The notes under the pieces: generated by a model | Databases searched by the model: none | What the model saw: only the letters and a program-made list of their open reading frames with translations | Told to the model about the DNA's origin: nothing | Position numbers and translations under genes: made by a program | From: an uncultured Verrucomicrobiota bacterium | GTDB taxonomy: Bacteria; Verrucomicrobiota; Verrucomicrobiia; Verrucomicrobiales; Verrucomicrobiaceae | Assembly: GCA_903838675.1 (NCBI GenBank) | Contig: CAILZI010000012.1 | Coordinates: 1 to 32,287 of the forward strand | DNA: 32,287 bases | Direction: 5' to 3' | Shown: positions 8,629 to 16,798 of the stretch, in pieces | Layout: the number at the start of each line of letters is the position of its first letter | How positions within the stretch are numbered: the first letter of the stretch is position 1

Positions 8629-8744
8629 GGCGTTCGTGGCGTTGAGGTTGAGCGTTTGAAAAGTGAGTTCGCGGGAGATGGGCAAACAGGGTCACAACTC
8701 CCTGCCTCAGCCCCAGGGGCGTGCGGCATCTCCCGCGAAAGGGT

Positions 8745-9686
8745 TCAGTCCGAGGTGCCGACGTAGCCGAGCGGCACGGGCGCACCGGCGCTGAAGGTGC
8801 GCGTCGCACGGGCCTCCAGGCCCTGGATGAGGTTGTCACCTTCGGAGGTGCCAAACTTGAAGGAAGCCTGGCGCATGGAGGCGGCATAAAGCTGGACGTA
8901 AAAACCAGCAGCACCGGGATATTGAATGACGAGGTCTTGCACCGTGGGGCTGGAGCCCAGGGCGAGGTTTCCGCCCGTGATGCCGAGGATGTCAGACATC
9001 TCAAAATTACCCGCTGGCTGAAACTGCGCCGTGAGCTGGTAGTCTGCCAGAATCATGCCGATGGTGCCGAGGCCGTTCACCTTTTTGGGTGTCAGACTCA
9101 GCGTGTGCTTGATCATCGCTCCATCCACCGTGGCCAAGGAATCAAACGGCGCGCCGCCATAGCTGAGCAGCGGGAAGCGTGTGATGATGGCGCTCGTGCT
9201 GAAGGCGGCATCGCCCGGATAGGTCTGTCCGGTCGTCAGGGTGAAGTAGGCGTCGGAGTCACCGGGGTATTTGTCTTTGCCGAGCAGCGCCGTGAAGGTC
9301 ATGTCAGCAAGCAGCGTGTCGCCCACTTTCACGTTCGTGTCTGGCAGCGTGGTGAGGGCGGTGTTGACGAACACATACTTGCGACCGCTCTGCGTCCACA
9401 CCGTAAGGGGTGTGTCGCTTGAGCCGAAAATATCCGCACCAATGAGCGAGCTGAGGTAGGGAAACAACACGCCGAGGTTTTCCCAGGCACCCACCGGCTT
9501 GAGGGCGATCTCATAGCTGCGGTCGGAGGCGCGGTCTTCCAGCTTGCCGAAGTTGAGCGCGTTCACATCAAAGAACTCATCCTTCTGCGTGATGGTGATG
9601 GCTTCCTTGGAATAGAAGTACGCGCCGTTGAACTCGATGAGGCCGGGTTCACGGACGATGTTGGTGCGGTTGACGGGCGGTGGCAT
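8745..9686 (-). CDS. Major tail tube protein
   Basis: 313 residues, mostly beta, rich in Thr, Gly and aromatic residues (GLIEFNGAYFYSKEAITIT ... AGFYVQLYAASMRQASFKFG). Place in the block (after the tail-terminator-like gene, before the chaperone and tape measure) and size fit a major tail tube subunit. The leader is very C-rich (CCCACACCCACCGCACCCC) with no Shine-Dalgarno. There is a short gene-free gap (8686-8744) downstream. The assignment rests on context and composition rather than a diagnostic motif. Confidence 0.75.
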   Translation of the reverse strand: MPPPVNRTNIVREPGLIEFNGAYFYSKEAITITQKDEFFDVNALNFGKLEDRASDRSYEIALKPVGAWENLGVLFPYLSSLIGADIFGSSDTPLTVWTQSGRKYVFVNTALTTLPDTNVKVGDTLLADMTFTALLGKDKYPGDSDAYFTLTTGQTYPGDAAFSTSAIITRFPLLSYGGAPFDSLATVDGAMIKHTLSLTPKKVNGLGTIGMILADYQLTAQFQPAGNFEMSDILGITGGNLALGSSPTVQDLVIQYPGAAGFYVQLYAASMRQASFKFGTSEGDNLIQGLEARATRTFSAGAPVPLGYVGTSD

Positions 9687-9713
9687 GGGGTGCGGTGGGT
9701 GTGGGGTGGCAGA

Positions 9714-10439
9714 TTAAATGTCTTTGAAGGCGCAGTCGGAGCCGCGCCAGGGCTCAAGGTAGGCGGCAGCACGCAGCAGCGTGCCGGAGGGCAGATCATG
9801 CACATCGACGGCCCCCGCATAGGCAGCAGCGGCGGCATTGGCCGGGGAGGGGAAGGAACCGTCATGCGTCCAGTAGATGACTGCTCCTGCTGTCGTGCAG
9901 GTGATGGTCATGTTCGGATCGGCAATGGCAATGCGCGGCAGGTCAACGCGGGCGATGGGAATGAGCGAGTGAGCCTTGCTTTCCACGTTGATGATGAACC
10001 CGCGCAGATGCGCAGGCAGGCCCATGTCCTGCTCTCCCTTCGTGACAATGAGATCATGCTGGCCATCGTGGCTGTGGAGGTGCAGCAGGCGTTTCACCAG
10101 CTCATAGAGATCATCTGCACGCACACCCGTGCCCGTGTTTGGCGCACGGTTGGTGCCCTTGTTCTCGATCACTTGAAGCATGATGGAGAAGTTCTCAATT
10201 GGGCCTGGAGCATTGGGCGAGGTCGTCACTGACTCCGGCGTGCCGATGACCACGCACAACCCAAACTTGCCGTTCTTCGGCAGCTCGCCTTTGAGGTGCT
10301 TGAGCACGTAGTCATCAAACAAGGCATCGCCCGGCTGCTCATCGCGATACTCGCAAATGATCGGCACATATTCAAAGGCGCTGCTGGCACCCAGGTATTG
10401 GGCGATGTCGAGCTGAAGCCGGAGCGTGTTGGAAGACAT
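9714..10439 (-). CDS. Tail terminator-like protein with chitobiase C-type domain
   Basis: 241 residues in two parts. Residues 1-165 look like a tail completion/terminator domain with strand-helix alternation. Residues 168-238 (ITCTTAGAVIYWTHDGSFPS ... LPSGTLLRAAAY) fit the CHB_HEX_C_1 pattern: T-x-G-A-x-I-Y-x-T-x-D-G-x-x-P followed by LP-x-GT-x-LRA-x-A. That Ig-like fold is normally found in chitobiases and cell-surface proteins of environmental bacteria. On a neck or tail protein it may decorate the virion surface. The start lies two bases after the stop of the 50-residue gene. Confidence 0.65.
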   Translation of the reverse strand: MSSNTLRLQLDIAQYLGASSAFEYVPIICEYRDEQPGDALFDDYVLKHLKGELPKNGKFGLCVVIGTPESVTTSPNAPGPIENFSIMLQVIENKGTNRAPNTGTGVRADDLYELVKRLLHLHSHDGQHDLIVTKGEQDMGLPAHLRGFIINVESKAHSLIPIARVDLPRIAIADPNMTITCTTAGAVIYWTHDGSFPSPANAAAAAYAGAVDVHDLPSGTLLRAAAYLEPWRGSDCAFKDI

Positions 10440-10441
10440 GG

Positions 10442-10594
10442 TCAGTTGATGCTTTGACCGATGCGCCCCAGGCGCGGTCGTGGGTTTTGGGCCATGATGC
10501 CAATGCAGCGGATGTCAGAGCGCATCACGGGCAGGCGCGCAGACACACCGGCACACATGGCCGTGGCGATGATGAGGCGGCGAAGCGTGCGCAT
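10442..10594 (-). CDS. 50-residue hypothetical protein in the neck block
   Basis: The frame MRTLRRLIIATAMCAGVSAR ... RIGQSIN fills the gap between the HK97 gp10-like gene and the tail-terminator gene. It starts within the upstream stop (TGATG) and ends two bases before the next ATG, with a GGGAGGG about ten bases upstream. The first 19 residues look like a basic-hydrophobic signal or membrane anchor and the rest is basic. The exact fit argues that it is translated. No family recognised. Confidence 0.5.
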   Translation of the reverse strand: MRTLRRLIIATAMCAGVSARLPVMRSDIRCIGIMAQNPRPRLGRIGQSIN

Positions 10595-11124
10595 CAGGCC
10601 TTCCCTCCCGTTTTGATTTCATTGATGACCTCGAGTGAAACCTCACGCTCCAGCAGGCCGATGTTTTCTTCAATGCCAGCACGGAAGGGCCGGCGCTCAG
10701 GGATGTTCACTTTGCGCCGCGCCGCCAGGCGGGAGAACCGCAGCGGCTCTTTGAGCTTGCGGCCAAACAGCTTGGTCATCGTGACTTCATGCGCCTTCAC
10801 ATTCACTTCACCCTTGAAGCCAAACTCATGCGCGGCGGCATACTTCACGTTCGTGCCGATGCTCGTTGTCACCGCATCGCCGCTGCTCTGCGGCTGCGTG
10901 CCACGCACCGACTGGCTCAGGCGTCCTGTCACCACACCCAGCTTCTGCTGAGCGACAGGGAACGGTCCTTTGCCGCTCAGGCGATCCTTTTGAATGCGGC
11001 CTGCAATGAGCAGTGTGCCGCGCTGCATGCCGCGTGCGACGGCGCGCAGCATGACCGGCATCTTCAATGCATCCAAGGCACCCGCAAGATTCGGAGAGGC
11101 GGTGATGGTCGTTTCCACGTTCAT
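10594..11124 (-). CDS. HK97 gp10 / Mu gpG-like neck protein
   Basis: 176 residues. A helical N terminus (MLRAVARGMQRGTLLIAGRI) is followed by a GRL-S-V segment and then IGTNVKYAAAHEFGFKG, the Y-A-x-x-H-E-F-G signature of HK97 gp10 and phage virion morphogenesis proteins. These join head to tail or complete the tail. It is coupled to the upstream connector gene by TGATG with a GGAGG ahead of it. The C terminus includes a conserved-looking RRPFRAGIEE segment. Confidence 0.85.
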   Translation of the reverse strand: MNVETTITASPNLAGALDALKMPVMLRAVARGMQRGTLLIAGRIQKDRLSGKGPFPVAQQKLGVVTGRLSQSVRGTQPQSSGDAVTTSIGTNVKYAAAHEFGFKGEVNVKAHEVTMTKLFGRKLKEPLRFSRLAARRKVNIPERRPFRAGIEENIGLLEREVSLEVINEIKTGGKA

Positions 11125-11720
11125 CAGGCAAACCTCCGGTAGTTGTTGAGGATGCTGCGCACGGCGGGGATGAGGTCGAGCCCGAGAGACTTCGATGACT
11201 TCGCTTTGTCATCGCCGCCCGCCGCCTGCAGGCCAAACAAATCCTGGGCTTCACACACCGCCTTCATTTGCAGGTTGAAGGCCGCGAGCAGATCCGCTGG
11301 CAGTGCATTGGCACCTTCCGGCAGCGAGCCGCTTTGATCCTCGCTGGCATCCCACCAGAAGCCTCCGGTGTATTCAATGACGACGGTGTCATACTGCCAC
11401 CCTGGGGGAGTGAAGAAGGACACTAGACCGGCGCGCTTGTCCGTGCGGGAAATGGTATCAGTCACATCCGTGGGCACATCGGTTTGCAGCGTGGCGCTCG
11501 TCACGGTCTCGATGGGAAAGCGCGGCACGGAAAACACGATGTTGTTGGCGCTGTCCTGATAGGTCTCGCCCTCCACGCGGGTGAACCGGCGATTGCAATG
11601 GTTCTCCATCATTGCCAGCACGCCATTCCCAAAGCCCGTGACCTGGGCGTCAAAGTCCGTGCGCGCACGCATCGCGGGCGGCAATAGAAAAGCTTTGAGC
11701 TGGGCGAGGGATGACAACAT
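11124..11720 (-). CDS. Head-tail connector protein (gp6-like)
   Basis: ATG at 11720 (MLSSLAQLKAFLLPPAMRAR) gives 198 residues; an upstream start at 11768 would add a poor extension. The pattern resembles HK97 gp6 / SPP1 gp15-type connectors: an N-terminal helical stretch, a central beta region, and a C-terminal helical segment (ADLLAAFNLQMKAVCE ... LIPAVRSILNNYRRF). Its place between capsid and gp10-like protein supports this. Confidence 0.75.
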   Translation of the reverse strand: MLSSLAQLKAFLLPPAMRARTDFDAQVTGFGNGVLAMMENHCNRRFTRVEGETYQDSANNIVFSVPRFPIETVTSATLQTDVPTDVTDTISRTDKRAGLVSFFTPPGWQYDTVVIEYTGGFWWDASEDQSGSLPEGANALPADLLAAFNLQMKAVCEAQDLFGLQAAGGDDKAKSSKSLGLDLIPAVRSILNNYRRFA

Positions 11721-11795
11721 GAAGATGAGAGAGAGGAGATGCAGCAGGTTGGTCTCAGCACTGCGCACCGCCTGGGCGATGCGCAGGCCCTGAGA

Positions 11796-12026
11796 TCAGC
11801 TTTGGATTTCGACGCTGTCGCCGAGAGCGGCGGCGCGGGCGGCAGTCGTTTCAAAGATCTCGTCTTTGACATAGACCTTGTCGTCTTCACCCAGGGAGGC
11901 GACGAGACAGCGGCACTTCACTTTTTTGGACGTGTCCTTTTTGGCAGAAGAAGCGCCAGCAGGCGGAGAGGAGTCATCAGCAGCAGCCATGAGGCCGAGC
12001 GCGGAGAGGAACATAAGTGTTTTCAT
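11796..12026 (-). CDS. Small post-capsid protein (76 aa)
   Basis: The ATG at 12026 gives MKTLMFLSALGLMAAADDSS, which looks like a short signal sequence. An internal ATG at 11990 (MAAADDSSPPAG) would give 64 residues and a more typical cytoplasmic head protein. The rest (KKVKCRCLVASLGEDDKVYV ... ARAAALGDSVEIQS) resembles the small K-V-x-V-L ... F-x-x-x-A-A-A-x-A-L-x-x-x-G-x-V-E-x proteins next to phage capsid genes. Which start is used decides whether it is exported. Confidence 0.6.
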   Translation of the reverse strand: MKTLMFLSALGLMAAADDSSPPAGASSAKKDTSKKVKCRCLVASLGEDDKVYVKDEIFETTAARAAALGDSVEIQS

Positions 12027-12067
12027 GAATGAATTAAGAAGGTGTGGAGATGAGTTTCAGAGAGACT

Positions 12068-12100
12068 CATGCAGCGGGGCCGCAAGCACCCCGCTGCATG
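12068..12100 (-). terminator. 12-bp perfect hairpin after the capsid gene
   Basis: CATGCAGCGGGG at 12068-12079 pairs perfectly with CCCCGCTGCATG at 12089-12100 across a 9-nt loop. It starts ten bases beyond the capsid stop codon on the minus strand. There is no U-tract, so it is more likely an mRNA-stabilising or attenuating hairpin than a full terminator. It would let the capsid message be more abundant than the downstream neck and tail message. Confidence 0.6.
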
Positions 12101-12109
12101 CTCAGGTGG

Positions 12110-13354
12110 TTAAGTGGCGGCGGTTTTCAGCACCTGGAAGGCGCTGGCGAGTTTGGTTTGCGCGGCAATGCGGGAGGTGCTGCGGAAGGTGATCTCTTCC
12201 GTGTTGAAGCTGTAATGCTCCGAACGGTCAAAGGTCACATCACGGCGGATGCGCACGCCCTGGCCGTCGCCATCACCAAACGCGGCGACGAGCTTGCCAG
12301 CACTGTCCGTGCTTGGGGCTGCTGCCACCGGGATGACGGGATAGCCGAGGATGGTCCCCAGAGCACCGTAGCTTGGAGCTTCCAGCGCGCTCTGGAAGAT
12401 CGGGCGGCCATTGCCGTCCTTGATGAAGAGCAGCTTGGCCAGGATGTTCTGGTTGATGAACCACTTGGCATTGCCGCGTTGGAACACAGCGGTGGGTGCA
12501 TTGACCACACAGGCCAGCACGTCGGCATAGGCCAGAGCTGCCACGGTGGTGTTGCCTGTCGTGGCGGTGCGTGCGGTGCCACCGGCAAACATGCCGGTGA
12601 ATCCACCATCCACGTTGTCAGCGGTGCCGGTTGCGGCAAAGCTGATCCAGTCGGCGCGGAAAGCATGCGCCTCCGCCATGTCATTCATCAGATCCTGCAC
12701 GATGCCGGTGATGTCATCTTGAAGCAGCTCCGAAGAGGCCGTGATCAAACAGCCGACCTTCTTTGGCGTGACCGCCGCTTTGGAGCCCGCCTTGGTGCTG
12801 TCCTGGCCGATGGCCGCTGCTTCATCAACGAAGAGAGCCAGAGGCCGTGCGGACTTGATGCGGACTTCCGTGGTCTTCGCACCGATGGTGCGCACGTCCA
12901 GCTGACGGAAGGCGCCATAAGTTGCCAGCAGATCATAGATCTGCGTCTCCAGCTCGTTGTTGGCGATGTAGGTGCTGCCAGGCGTGCTGCCTTCACCGAG
13001 ATCACGCACGAACGCCTCCAGGCGTTCCTTGGTCTTGGTGCCGACCTGATCCATGAGACCGAGGCCGCGCAGGACGTTGAGCTGCACCAGGGTGCGCATC
13101 TGCTCATCCTGGGCGATGCGGCGCGCCGGGCAGCCCCAGGCACCGCGTGCTTCACGACGCAGATTCATCTGCATCTTTTGCATGCTGCGCTGGATCTCTT
13201 CGACGGATTCCAGGCGCTTCGTGGCCTTCTGGAATTCCTCCATCGACTTCTTCGTTTCCTTGTCGAGGCTGTCGTAATTCTTGATGAGCGTTTCCGTGGA
13301 TTTCTGGACAGTGCCCAGGCCTTCAAGGAGCTTCTTTTCGGTGTCTGTTTCCAT
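12110..13354 (-). CDS. Major capsid protein (HK97 fold)
   Basis: 414 residues. The first 65 residues are a charged coiled coil (the delta domain that HK97-type capsids use as scaffold and which the protease removes). The rest is a typical HK97-fold region: a segment near residues 165-185 (TEVRIKSARPLALFVDEAAA), then ITASSELLQDD, a long helix, and the C-terminal EHYSFNTEEITFRSTSRIAAQ. Cleavage probably falls between the coil and about residue 100. The prohead protease gene lies directly upstream. Confidence 0.92.
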   Translation of the reverse strand: METDTEKKLLEGLGTVQKSTETLIKNYDSLDKETKKSMEEFQKATKRLESVEEIQRSMQKMQMNLRREARGAWGCPARRIAQDEQMRTLVQLNVLRGLGLMDQVGTKTKERLEAFVRDLGEGSTPGSTYIANNELETQIYDLLATYGAFRQLDVRTIGAKTTEVRIKSARPLALFVDEAAAIGQDSTKAGSKAAVTPKKVGCLITASSELLQDDITGIVQDLMNDMAEAHAFRADWISFAATGTADNVDGGFTGMFAGGTARTATTGNTTVAALAYADVLACVVNAPTAVFQRGNAKWFINQNILAKLLFIKDGNGRPIFQSALEAPSYGALGTILGYPVIPVAAAPSTDSAGKLVAAFGDGDGQGVRIRRDVTFDRSEHYSFNTEEITFRSTSRIAAQTKLASAFQVLKTAAT

Positions 13355-13375
13355 GGCGATGATTGATTGAGTGGA

Positions 13376-14209
13376 TTAATGGGATGCGGGTTGCGCAAGC
13401 GGCACGGCCTTGATGGCCGTAAGCACTGCCTGCATGGATTTCTCCCGTTGCTCTGCGGCCTGGCGTTTGGCTGCATCATCACCGCCAGGTGCTGGATGTT
13501 GCTGCGTGCTGCGTTGCTGCGGGGAAAGATGGCGGGCGCGGTAGATGCGGTGCAGTTCCAGCGTCATCATGCCGCGCAGGATTTTATCCGCGCCTTCATA
13601 GGCGGCGGAGCACTGCTGGAGAAATTCAAACTCGGCATCGCCATGGAAGCCGACGGCCGCGAGATCGGCCTCTTTGAGCGCGCCTTCCCGGAAGGCTTTG
13701 GCCAGGGCATTCGGATTTGCGCCGATGATGCACGCGCTGAGTTCGATCTGCTGCCACGTCAAGTGGATGCAGCGCACCTGGGCGGCGGTCTCGGCGGAGA
13801 GTTTCAATGTTTTGACCGCCTCCACAAAATCTGCATCGCCGCTCCACACCATCTTGCCCGGCATGAAGCCCACACTGACAGCCTTGAGATGGCCGGACTC
13901 AGTCAGCTTGAAGCCAAGAGCAGCCAGCGGCGAAACATCAATGGCCCACTGCACGCGCTCCACCACCTGACCACCCTTGACGCTGAACTGCGTCACACTG
14001 CCGAGCAGGCGCTCCAGCGTGGAGTAGTCATGCGAGTCCACAAACGGTGCGTTCTTTTCAAAGCGGCTGAAGTCCACGCCGCCCGGCACGAGGATCTCGC
14101 GGTAGCAATCAAGCGAGGCATCACTCGCCACGTACTCAACCTCTGCCGTTGCGGCGGAGATGATCTTGATTTCAGGTGTGATGGCGCGGACGAGGCGTTT
14201 GTCTGACAT
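13376..14209 (-). CDS. Prohead protease (HK97 family, S78)
   Basis: 277 residues. The expected catalytic pieces are present: His60 in VDSHD, Ser158 in IELSACIIGANPNA, and the conserved SVGFMPGK strand (about 112-119). The C-terminal 70 residues are Gln/Arg/Lys-rich and probably act as scaffold or bind the capsid. This enzyme trims the capsid delta domain. Its ATG is 28 bp downstream (minus strand) of a 34-bp repeat shared with the lysis block, at the position where Mu has late promoter P-I. Confidence 0.92.
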   Translation of the reverse strand: MSDKRLVRAITPEIKIISAATAEVEYVASDASLDCYREILVPGGVDFSRFEKNAPFVDSHDYSTLERLLGSVTQFSVKGGQVVERVQWAIDVSPLAALGFKLTESGHLKAVSVGFMPGKMVWSGDADFVEAVKTLKLSAETAAQVRCIHLTWQQIELSACIIGANPNALAKAFREGALKEADLAAVGFHGDAEFEFLQQCSAAYEGADKILRGMMTLELHRIYRARHLSPQQRSTQQHPAPGGDDAAKRQAAEQREKSMQAVLTAIKAVPLAQPASH

Positions 14210-14236
14210 GCACGCATCCTTGCAGCCTCACTCCAT

Positions 14237-14270
14237 CCGATCACGCTGCATGACGTGCATGACGTGGATG
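14237..14270 (-). promoter_or_regulatory. 34-bp perfect repeat, copy B: candidate late promoter before the protease
   Basis: This 34-bp sequence is identical to 21663-21696. On the minus strand it contains a tandem 9-mer, CACGTCATG CACGTCATG, followed by CAGCGTGAT. It ends 28 bases before the protease ATG. The flanks differ, so the identity is confined to the site. Position and orientation match Mu's P-I late promoter. It could be a promoter for the phage sigma factor or an activator/operator site. Confidence 0.6.
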
Positions 14271-14277
14271 CAGACAA

Positions 14278-14463
14278 TCACGAAGGATCGCAATTCCCAG
14301 GGTGATCGAATGGCGCAATCACAAAGCCAAATCCTTCGCACTCCTCCAGATGCTCTTCACAGGCGCAGAAGGTTTTTCCTTCATTCGTGGTGTATCTGCC
14401 ATCAGCCAGGGCAGTCACGTTTTCAGAGAAGCATATGTCACAAAGTTCAACGGTGCGTCTCAT
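14278..14463 (-). CDS. Small CxxC protein between portal and protease
   Basis: 61 residues (MRRTVELCDICFSENVTALA...). CDIC near the N terminus and C-x-CEEHLEEC in the middle give four to five cysteines plus a His, consistent with a small zinc ribbon. It overlaps the portal stop by four bases (ATGA) and has a GAGG nine bases before its ATG. Proteins of this type in head blocks are usually unassigned. Function unknown. Confidence 0.6.
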   Translation of the reverse strand: MRRTVELCDICFSENVTALADGRYTTNEGKTFCACEEHLEECEGFGFVIAPFDHPGNCDPS

Positions 14464-16646
14464 GATTCCACATCCTCTTCCATCATCGGCAGTTCAATGC
14501 AGCGGCAATGAATGCAGTTCTCCGCGCTGCCCTCGGCATCGCAGGGGTGCTGCATCAAATCTTCGCCGCCGTCTTTCGTGGGCACATGGAAGGGCTCGTC
14601 ATAGGAGACGGTGACTTCATCCATCTTCACATGCGTGTCACGCACCCGGTCATCCTGGGCGCTGAGCCATTGCTTGTAAGGAATGTCCAATCCCTCAATC
14701 GCATCGTGCCTGGCCGCGCCATAGGCAGCACCGGTCTCTGTCGTGGCGATCATTGCGGCACGCTCATCAGAGATGCCGTTGAACTCAGTGCGCACCCGTG
14801 CCGCGAGCTGCGCCGTGGTCTCGCCTTCTTTCAAGCCTTCCTGGAGAGATTCTTGAATATCCTTATAGACCTCTTTGGCGGCATCGCGGATGAGGTTGTC
14901 GCGCTGGGTGAGGTAGTTCATCACCTTAGTGCTTTCCATCTTCCATGGATCATCCGGGCGGCCAATCTCTTCAAGGAACTGCTGTGTCGCGGTGTCGAGT
15001 GTGGAGCGGTGCGCTTTGTTCATCTCGCTCACCAGCGAGATCGTGAACTTCGCCAGATCAAACATGAGGTCCAGCACGCCACGCTCACGCGCACCGGCCA
15101 GGTTCTTTTCACTCTTCTCGATCTTGGCCAGCGTCTCTTTGCGTGCATCCATCACGCAGCGGTTGAACTTGCTCTTGAAGAGCTTCTCCGCTGGCCCGCG
15201 TGCCTTCATGTGCTTTTGCCACAGGGCGCGGCGTTTGTCATTGGCCTTGGTCTCGGGTGTGACTGGAGTCTGGGTGCGCGCTTCAGTGACGAGCCGCATC
15301 ATCTCCCCCAGCGTGCTCCGCTGCTGCGTGAGCGTCTTTGCTGTGTCGTCCGATGTTTCAAGCTGCGGGGTCGTTTGTTTTTTCGTTTCATCGTTGGTGG
15401 TTCCATCCACAGTTTCCAGGCTCATCGGCAGCCAGGCGCGGTCACTGCCTGGGAATGGATCAAGGCCCAGCTCCATGTTGTCATTGAGGACACTCCACGG
15501 AATGCCGCACTTCCACACCTCGGCGGCGGCTTTCAGCTTTTCATTCCGTGCCTGGGCCATGACGGTGTTGTCATCCCAGTCAAAGCTGGCCTTGAGATCA
15601 CGGCCACTGCGCAGCAGCTCTACCAGCTCCATGGCCTCAGCGACGCGGGCCGAATGCGGGATGCAGGTTTCTTCGATCAGGCGGTAGCGATCCGATGCCG
15701 CGCCGATGGAGTAGGACTGCATCAGGCTCAGCATCGAAGGCGGCACGCCAAAGGCCACGGCGATTTCATCGCGTGAAAAGTCCCGCCCCTTGATAAAGGC
15801 TTCATCCACTGCCCGCACCTTGGCATCTTCAATGGCCACATCTGCGGTCAGGAAGGCGGCACGGTAGTCGCCGCTCTTGGCCAGCTGCGCTTTCTGCCGC
15901 AGCTGCGCAATGATCTGCGTGCGCTGCTCATCTGTGAGAGCCGCGCCTTTGCTGATCACATAGACGCCCTGGTCTCCATTGGACTGGCTGAGGTTGCGGC
16001 TGAAGACTCCGGCTGCATGGTCTGCTGTCGCGGCGATCCATCCCGCCTCCAGCGGAGCCAGGCCGCGTGCATCATCGTGCGGATTGAGGATGCGCGGCCT
16101 GATGACCTGCTGCGGCAGCAGATTGAAATAATTGCCCGCACCATCGACGAATCGCCAACCTAGAATGGTGTCGAAATGTTTGATCGGCGTCATGCGGTCG
16201 GCACGGGCAAGAATGATGGGGGAGCGCGTGTGATTGCCGCGCATCAGCCAGGTGTCGTCCAGCACCCAGAAGGCCTGCCCCTTGATGTTGATCCAGTCGA
16301 GCGTCAGCTCAATGAAGTCTCCAAAGCTCAGCCGTCCGTTGACGGTCTCGGCGGGCCGACGCCAGAAGGTGTGCAGGTCCGTGTCATCCACTTCCACCTG
16401 GCCTTTGCCTCGGGCCTCATACCATTCGAGATCCAGCGCACGCACCGGCCCGGCGATGAGCTGGAGGCAGCGAAACACCCAGGCCGACTGCTGGGCGGCA
16501 TCATTCATCATGGCCCGCGAACCAGGATGGCTGTCCAGATCCGCGCCCCGTGCCCATTCCTCACGCCAGCCACGGACCAGGGCACCGATGGCCTGGCGCG
16601 TGCCACGGGCGATGTTGAAGAGCCGGGTTTGGAGGGATTCACTCAT
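14460..16646 (-). CDS. Portal protein fused to Mu F / SPP1 gp7-like head domain
   Basis: 728 residues. Residues 1-400 look like an HK97-family portal (NDAAQQSAWVFRCLQLIAGP, then the VAFGVPPSML clip region). Residues 485-720 look like a Mu F / SPP1 gp7 minor head domain, with the IATTETGAAYGAARHDAIEG helix and the QDDRVRDTHVKMDEV strand, ending in a HPCDAEGSAENCIHCRC cluster. In Mu these are two proteins, gp29 and gp30. The intervening linker (about 410-480) is Thr/Gln/Lys-rich. A single open frame spans both. Confidence 0.9.
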   Translation of the reverse strand: MSESLQTRLFNIARGTRQAIGALVRGWREEWARGADLDSHPGSRAMMNDAAQQSAWVFRCLQLIAGPVRALDLEWYEARGKGQVEVDDTDLHTFWRRPAETVNGRLSFGDFIELTLDWINIKGQAFWVLDDTWLMRGNHTRSPIILARADRMTPIKHFDTILGWRFVDGAGNYFNLLPQQVIRPRILNPHDDARGLAPLEAGWIAATADHAAGVFSRNLSQSNGDQGVYVISKGAALTDEQRTQIIAQLRQKAQLAKSGDYRAAFLTADVAIEDAKVRAVDEAFIKGRDFSRDEIAVAFGVPPSMLSLMQSYSIGAASDRYRLIEETCIPHSARVAEAMELVELLRSGRDLKASFDWDDNTVMAQARNEKLKAAAEVWKCGIPWSVLNDNMELGLDPFPGSDRAWLPMSLETVDGTTNDETKKQTTPQLETSDDTAKTLTQQRSTLGEMMRLVTEARTQTPVTPETKANDKRRALWQKHMKARGPAEKLFKSKFNRCVMDARKETLAKIEKSEKNLAGARERGVLDLMFDLAKFTISLVSEMNKAHRSTLDTATQQFLEEIGRPDDPWKMESTKVMNYLTQRDNLIRDAAKEVYKDIQESLQEGLKEGETTAQLAARVRTEFNGISDERAAMIATTETGAAYGAARHDAIEGLDIPYKQWLSAQDDRVRDTHVKMDEVTVSYDEPFHVPTKDGGEDLMQHPCDAEGSAENCIHCRCIELPMMEEDVES

Positions 16647-16714
16647 GATGGAAGGGAGGGGTCAAAAGGCCGATTTCGGAAAACAGGGGGTCTCGATCTG
16701 GCAGGGAAAGGGCG

Positions 16715-16734
16715 TTTAAGAGGTATTTAAGAGG
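16715..16734. repeat. Two TTTAAGAGG 9-mers spaced 11 bp before the portal gene
   Basis: TTTAAGAGG occurs at 16715-16723 and 16726-16734, repeating with an 11-bp period, about one helical turn, with a weaker third element (GGGCTTAAT) next to it. On the minus strand it reads CCTCTTAAATACCTCTTAAA. It lies in the 152-bp gap between the large terminase and portal genes, otherwise empty. An activator site or promoter for the portal message is possible. Confidence 0.3.
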
Positions 16735-16798
16735 GCTTAATCGCTTGGATGGGGGGCAGGTGGTGTGATGACAGCCAAACGGGGGTTTTGAGGGCAGA

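Noticed and set aside
12044..13366. Long plus-strand frame (440 codons) opposite the capsid gene
   Set aside because: GC-rich antisense frame of a gene with clear HK97 capsid features; composition (Gly/His/Arg-rich) is typical of shadow frames.
14508..15776. Long plus-strand frame (422 codons) opposite the portal gene
   Set aside because: The portal/F frame has recognisable motifs on the minus strand; the opposite frame has no domain and no start signal.
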